Assembly (NCBI GenBank): GCA_963810945.1
Contig: CAWEPI010000013.1
Span: 65,416-129,415 of the forward strand
Reading direction: 5' to 3'
Length of the DNA: 64,000 bases
DNA from: JAOUEA01 sp963810945
GTDB taxonomy: Bacteria > Actinomycetota > UBA4738 > HRBIN12
Of this stretch, positions 59,878 through 64,000 are shown in pieces (within the stretch, counting starts at the first letter, position 1; each line of letters starts with the position of its first letter). The notes under the pieces are model-generated. The model was not told where the DNA came from. It saw only the letters and a list, made by a program, of their open reading frames with translations, and searched no databases. Made by a program: the position numbers and the translations under genes.

Positions 59878-60396
59878 TTGACGTACGTCGGCGTCGCACG
59901 TCGCGCGGTCGCGCAGATCATCGACTGGATCTTCTCGCTGATCTGGTTCCTGCCGTTCGCGGTGGTCGAGCACCCGGTCGGCGGCGGGATCCGCCTGTCG
60001 TGGGACGGCTGGCGGGCCGTCACGCCCTACCTGATCACGCTCGTGTACTTCGTCGTCCTCGAGGGGCTCCTCGGCGCGACCGTGGGCAAGTTCCTCACCG
60101 GGATCCGCGTCGTGCGGGAGGACGGCACGAAGATGGGATGGGGCGGATCGGTCGTGCGCAACGTCCTGCGGATCGTCGACGCGATCCCCTACGTCCTGCC
60201 CTACCTGCTGGGCGCCGTCGTGATCTGGACCGGCGGCGAACACAAGCAGCGCGTCGGCGACCGGGCGGCGCACACCGTGGTGATCCGGTCGAACGCCGTC
60301 CCGCAGCCGTCGGTGCCGGGCATGCCCGAGACCGCAGAGGTGGGATCGGAGTCGGGCGGGCCGCCGCCGCTGCCGCCCCCGCCGCCGGGCTCCTAG
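59878..60396 (+). CDS. RDD family membrane protein
   Basis: A 172-residue protein with three hydrophobic segments: VAQIIDWIFSLIWFLPFAVV, TPYLITLVYFVVLEGLLGAT and VDAIPYVLPYLLGAVVIWTG. RDD hallmarks are ARRAVAQIIDWI (R and D in the first helix), the helix-2 end TVGKFLTGIRVVREDGTKMG and the late GEHKQRVGDRAAHTVVI. A Pro-rich tail follows. RDD proteins are small transporters or membrane adaptors; role unknown. TTG 59878 has GGAGG eight bases upstream. It converges on the membrane-protein gene at 60407. Confidence 0.88.
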   Translation: MTYVGVARRAVAQIIDWIFSLIWFLPFAVVEHPVGGGIRLSWDGWRAVTPYLITLVYFVVLEGLLGATVGKFLTGIRVVREDGTKMGWGGSVVRNVLRIVDAIPYVLPYLLGAVVIWTGGEHKQRVGDRAAHTVVIRSNAVPQPSVPGMPETAEVGSESGGPPPLPPPPPGS

Positions 60397-60406
60397 CGCG
60401 CCGGGC

Positions 60407-60911
60407 TCACCACTGCGTGTCGCTGGAGCCGAGCGCCTCGCGCGCGGTGCACACGGTCCCCACGCCGTAGCGGGGATCCTCGCGCCCGGCGTCGAGCCGC
60501 AGGTAGAAGCAGGCGCCCGGCCGGACCTCGACGGCGGCGGCCCACGTCACGCCGTCCGCGTACACGCTCACGCTGCCGAGCCCCGAAGAGGCCGTGTCCG
60601 GCCCCACGTAGCGGAGCTCGCCGCCGTCGTAGCGCGCCGCGGTCAACCCGTCGGCGGCGGCGCCGTCGAAGGTGCCGTTCTCCGCGTCGACGCGCTCCGC
60701 GCCGGCCTGGGCCACGCGCAGGTCGTGCTGCGCGGTGCCGATGTCGTCGGCGATCGAACGGTTCGCGAAGATCTCGACGAGCAGGAAGACGCACGCGACC
60801 GCGAGGGGCCCGGCCACCAGCGCGAAGCCGCGCTTGCGCCGCGGAGCCGGCTCGGGCTCCTCCGTCAGCTCGCGCTCGTAGTGCCTCGAGGATCTCGTCG
60901 TCGTCGCGCAC
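60407..60911 (-). CDS. Membrane-anchored protein, unknown function (frameshifted)
   Basis: The C-terminal 136 codons from 60817 read AGPLAVACVFLLVEIFANRS, an inner-membrane anchor, then RVDAENGTFDGAAADGLTAA, RYDGGELRYVGPDTASSGL and RPGACFYLRLDAGRE. This pattern resembles the exposed part of pilin-like or DUF-type sensor proteins with one Cys pair. Upstream the frame shifts near 60888: a short cytoplasmic start at GTG 60911 (RDDDEILEAL) continues in the second frame as ERELTEEPEPAPRRKRGFAL. Total about 167 residues. It follows the VWA gene after 26 bases. No family is recognised. Confidence 0.6.
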
Positions 60912-60937
60912 CGCGACCAGCCTACCTTCGAGGTCGC

Positions 60938-62130
60938 TCAGCCGCCGAGGACCCGGCCGAGGTGCTCCAGGCTCTCGAGGTTGTGCCCCGAGAGGAAGAC
61001 GTCGACGCTGGGCAGGGCGGCCGCCATGCCACGGGCGAGCGGCTCGTAGCGAGGCGAGCCCTTCAGCGGGTTCACCCAGACCACGCGGTAGGCGAGGCGG
61101 CGCAGCCGCGCCATCTGGGCCTGAGCAGCTCGGGGTCCCCGCGCTCGAGGCCGTCGGAGCAGAGCACCACCACGGCGCCGCGCAGGGCCGCGCGCTGGCT
61201 CCAGCCGTCCAGGAGGGCCTTGAGGGACTCGCCGATCCGCGTGCCGCCCTCCCAGTCCTGGACCTGCGACGCCGATCTCGTGCAGCGCCCGGTCGGGGTC
61301 CTTGGTGCGCAGCGATCCGCGTCACGCGCGTGAGCCGCGTCCCGAAGCAGAAGGTCTCCACCCGCCGGCCGGCGGCCATCGCGGCGTACGCGAACTGCAT
61401 CAAGGCGCGGGAGTAGGGGGCCATCGAGCCGCTGATGTCGAGGATCAGCACGAGGGGGCGCGTGCGCGACTTGCGCGCGCGCCAGGCGCGGTCGAACGGC
61501 TCGCCCTGCGTGCGCAGCGAACGTCGGAGCGTGCGACGCAGATCGAACGAGGCACCCTTCGGACGCGGGCCGCGTGCGCCGGGTGCGCTCGGCCGGCACG
61601 GAGACCGCGAGCCGGCGGATCAGGGCCGCCACCCGGGCCCGCTCGTCGTCGGTGAGGTCGCCGAACGACTTGCGTGCGGAGCACCTCGGCGCCGCTCGCC
61701 ACGATGCGGATCGCCGCCTCCTCGTCGGACTCCTCGACCTCCTCGTCCTCGCCGATCCCGTGCCACTCCGCGGCGGTCGTGCCCACGGTGATCTCGAGGT
61801 CGGCGGGCTGCTCGCCCCAGTCCGGCTCGGGGTCGCTGGCCCGCGGTCGGGATCGTGAGCTCGATGCGTCAGGTCCGCCTTCGCGCCGATCGTCTCCCAC
61901 CAGTCCTCGAAGGCCTCGTCGTAGGCGGCGATGTCGTCCTTGCGCGCGATCATCGACGTCCGGCCCGCCCAGTAGAGGGCGTCGCGGTCCGCGAACCCGA
62001 GCGCCGAGACCGCGCGCACGAACGTGAGGATCCGGCCGGTGCCCACCGGGAGGCCGCGGCGGCGGAGGTCGCGCCCGAACGCGATCAGCGGTGGGAGCGG
62101 CCCGCCCGCGATGGCGGTGGCTTCACGCAT
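60938..62130 (-). CDS. VWA domain-containing CoxE-like protein (several frameshifts)
   Basis: The partner of the upstream MoxR ATPase. From ATG 62130 the N-terminal domain reads PPLIAFGRDLRRRGLPVGTG, LTFVRAVSALGFADRDALYW. The acidic linker GEDEEVEESDEEAAIRIVAS follows, then KSFGDLTDDERARVAALIRR and the von Willebrand A domain with the MIDAS motif LVLILDISGSMAPYSRALMQ and VETFCFGTRLTRVTR. It ends AALPSVDVFLSGHNLESLEH near 60960. Similarity passes through all three frames, with changes near 61870, 61680, 61575, 61315 and 61130, so the sequence here is poor. CoxE proteins act with MoxR in metal-centre maturation or envelope-complex assembly. The start overlaps the moxR stop by 8 bases. Confidence 0.75.
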
Positions 62131-63004
62131 CTCCGCCGACCACGTCGGCGAGGCGCGCGGCCACGAGCTCCTGGTCCTCGTGGTCCTTCACGACGCGTGC
62201 CGAGCGTGTCCGTGGCGGTCGGGCACGTCGAGGCGCTCGGCGCCCGAGGAACGCGAGCGCGTTGGCCCAGTCGATCGTCTCGGCCACGCCGGGGAGCTTC
62301 GCCAGGTCGAGCTCACGCAGGCGCGCCACCGCCTCGGCGACATCGCGCGCGAGCGTCTCGCCCACTTGCGGGGCGCGCGCCCGCACGATCTGGATCTCGC
62401 GGTCCAGGGCCGGGTGGTCGATCCAGTGGTAGAGGCAGCGGCGCTTCAGCGCGTCATGCAGCTCGCGCGTGCGGTTGGAGGTCACGATCACGGCCGGCGG
62501 GGTCTCGGCCGCCACGCGACCCACCTCCGGGATCGTCACCGCGAACTCGGAGAGGATCTCCAGCAGGAACGCCTCGAACTCGTCGTCGGCGCGATCGAGC
62601 TCGTCGACCAGCAGGACGGCGCGGTTGCCGGCCTTGAGCGCCGCGAGCAGCGGCCGCTCCACCAGGAACTCGGGGCCGAAGAGGTCCTCGACGTGCGTCT
62701 CGGCGTCGGCGGCGTCCATCGCGCGCACGGCGATCAGCTGCCGCGAGTAGTTCCACTCGTAGAGCGCCTGCGACGCGTCGATGCCCTCGTAGCACTGCAG
62801 GCGGATCAGCTCGCGATCCAGCAGCGAGGAGAGCACCTTCGCGACCTCCGTCTTGCCGACGCCCGCCTCCCCCTCCAGCAGCAGCGGCTTGCCGAGCGAG
62901 AGCGAGAGGTAGATCGCGGTGGCGAGGCCGCGGTCGGCGAGGTAGGCGTGCTCCCCGAGCGCGGTCTGCAGCTCGTCGACGGATGTGAAGCCGTTCGCGG
63001 ACAT
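62123..63004 (-). CDS. MoxR-family AAA+ ATPase
   Basis: A 293-residue chaperone-like ATPase: LGKPLLLEGEAGVGKTEVAK (Walker A GEAGVGKT), RLQCYEGIDASQALYEWNYS, AVLLVDELDRADDEFEAFLL (Walker B), TPPAVIVTSNRTRELHDALK (sensor 1) and RRCLYHWIDHPALDREIQIV (arginine finger region). This is the MoxR/CoxD branch that works with VWA proteins encoded next to it. The region 62190-62235 (RRAPRRARPPRTR) looks like two compensating indels, since the neighbouring frame reads AERLDVPDRHGHA. ATG 63004. The frame is open further upstream into the MscS gene, but similarity starts here. Confidence 0.9.
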   Translation of the reverse strand: MSANGFTSVDELQTALGEHAYLADRGLATAIYLSLSLGKPLLLEGEAGVGKTEVAKVLSSLLDRELIRLQCYEGIDASQALYEWNYSRQLIAVRAMDAADAETHVEDLFGPEFLVERPLLAALKAGNRAVLLVDELDRADDEFEAFLLEILSEFAVTIPEVGRVAAETPPAVIVTSNRTRELHDALKRRCLYHWIDHPALDREIQIVRARAPQVGETLARDVAEAVARLRELDLAKLPGVAETIDWANALAFLGRRAPRRARPPRTRSARVVKDHEDQELVAARLADVVGGDA

Positions 63005-63036
63005 GGTGACAGCGTATCCGAGGCACGCCGGACCGG

Positions 63037-63946
63037 TCAGGGCTCCTCGTCGGTGGGGCGCATCGGCGCGGCCACCGCACCGGTCGGCGGCACGCGGAGC
63101 CCCTTCTCGACGATCCGCGCGTTGATCCGCTCCCGCAGCAGCCGCTCCAGCTTGTAGCGCTGGTTCGGCTGCGTCTCGGCGACGACCCGGATCACCTGCG
63201 CGGCGTCGGTGGTCTGCGTGACGCCGAGGATCTGCGGATCGGCGCGCAGGCCGGAGACGAACGGTTCCTGCTGGACCAGCTCCTCGAACAGGTCCTCGAG
63301 CACGGTGCGGACGCGCTCGGGATCCTCGCCGACGGCGACGCGGACGTCCACGATCGCGCGGCCCCAGCCACGGGTCTTGTTGCTGGTGATCTGGATCGAG
63401 CCGTTCGGCACGATGCTGAGCGTCCCGTCGAACTGCCGCACCGAGGTGATGCGCAGCGTCAGGCCCTCGATCGTCCCGGAGACGGGCCCGCCCTCGGTCT
63501 GCGAGATCGACGGTGTCGCCCACGTCGAACTGGCCCTCCAGCAGGATGAAGATCCCGCTGATGGTGTCGCGCACGAGGGTCTGGGCGCCGAAGCCCAGCG
63601 CCACACCCGCGATGCCTGCGCTCGCGATCAGCGGACCGATGCTGACCCCCGTCCACGTGAGGATCGACACGAGGACGACGAACCAGACGATCACGATGGC
63701 GGTGGTGGCCGCGAGGCTCACGATGGTGACCTGGCGGCGGAGCTTGCGCGCACTCGGCTCGTCGCCCGCCTCCTTGGCCTGCCGACGGGCGTGACGGACG
63801 TAGCGTCGCCCGATCACGGTGACGAGGAGGCCGACGGCCAGCGCGATCGCGACGCGCAGCCCGAAGCCGAGCCACTCGTCGGTGGTCCACTTCCACGGAG
63901 GCTCGCGAGTCACGACTTCGGCGGCGATGAACGCTGCGCGGGTCAT
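63037..63946 (-). CDS. Mechanosensitive ion channel MscS family (frameshifted)
   Basis: A small-conductance pressure-relief channel. After ATG 63946 come WLGFGLRVAIALAVGLLVTV (TM1) and QVTIVSLAATTAIVIVWFVV (TM2). The pore helix TM3 is IASAGIAGVALGFGAQTLVR with its Gly/Ala packing, then ISGIFILLEGQFDVGDTV. The frame changes near 63510; the beta domain then reads EGGPVSGTIEGLTLRITSVR and LSIVPNGSIQITSNKTRGWG, and the C-terminal alpha/beta part ends at 63037. Corrected length is about 303 residues. The GFGAQ and IPNG signatures are diagnostic. It is 32 bases upstream of the MoxR gene on the same strand. Confidence 0.88.
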
Positions 63947-64000
63947 CACCCCATCCAACTAGGGCGAACCTGTCGCGTCAAAGACCCAGCGCGAAGGGAG

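Noticed and set aside
61072..62130. Treating the VWA region as a true pseudogene
   Set aside because: Motifs are conserved in the right order across frames, and the coupled MoxR gene is nearly intact, so sequence error is more likely.
62123..63958. MscS-MoxR fusion protein
   Set aside because: The shared open frame arises only because the MscS gene is frameshifted; corrected, MscS ends at 63037, before the MoxR start at 63004.

Overview
The window is very GC-rich and reads as chromosomal DNA of an uncultured or little-studied actinobacterium (phylum Actinomycetota). The main evidence is gene order: mazG-eno-ftsB-DUF501/ppx, pth-rplY-prs-glmU, and ispE-rsmA-(G5/RlpA protein)-tatD-metG next to rsmI and a divergent Pmt-type mannosyltransferase are all actinobacterial arrangements. 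GTG and TTG starts and four-base stop/start overlaps are common. No phage, transposase, plasmid replication gene, rRNA or CRISPR array is visible.

Layout. 1-1.9 kb: a cupin and a lipoprotein gene with many reading-frame breaks, then tRNA-Leu. 2-7.3 kb: nucleotide-sugar dehydrogenase, cyclophilin, a DUF501-Ppx/GppA fusion, an acetyltransferase, an S1 protein and a membrane protein. 7.3-16.1 kb (minus strand): ftsB, eno, an acetyltransferase, a threonine-dehydratase-like enzyme, mazG, a parvulin lipoprotein and mfd. 16.2-21.2 kb: a serine hydrolase, then pth, rplY, prs and glmU. 21.3-27.2 kb is an accessory stretch: MFS exporter, proline iminopeptidase, DinB-like protein, propeller lipoprotein, a cyclase remnant and a DHFR-like gene, with several short direct repeats at the module edges. 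27.2-33.7 kb: tRNA-Gln, ispE, rsmA, an RlpA-type wall protein, tatD, metG and rsmI. 33.7-41.6 kb: DUF3052, Pmt, a CocE-type hydrolase, a CPBP protease, an FAD oxidase, pirin and a pilin-like protein. 41.6-49.3 kb: an AsnC-like sensor, a LEA-like repeat protein and a sugar-use locus (GH4 glycosidase, phosphotransferase, MFS, SIS isomerase, two PfkB kinases). 49.4-58.3 kb: macro domain, rhodanese, glycolate oxidase glcDE, then aminotransferase and tryptophan 2,3-dioxygenase, then glcF. 58.3-64 kb: a phosphodiester glycosidase, an RDD protein, and a minus-strand run MscS-MoxR-VWA-membrane protein.

How the genes work together. The core blocks serve translation (pth, rplY, metG, rsmA, rsmI), nucleotide sanitation and repair (mazG, mfd, tatD), precursor supply (prs, glmU, ispE, eno) and the cell wall and septum (ftsB, glmU, RlpA protein). 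The 42-49 kb locus looks like uptake and hydrolysis of a glycoside followed by isomerisation and phosphorylation. glcD, glcE and glcF would oxidise a 2-hydroxy acid such as glycolate. The tryptophan dioxygenase and the aminotransferase suggest a short kynurenine branch.

Quality caution. About sixteen recognisable genes are broken by one or a few single-base shifts, mostly near G/C runs and concentrated at both window edges, whereas mfd and other long genes are intact. This is more likely a sequence-quality signature than true gene decay. Such genes are listed over their whole reconstructed span with the break position stated.
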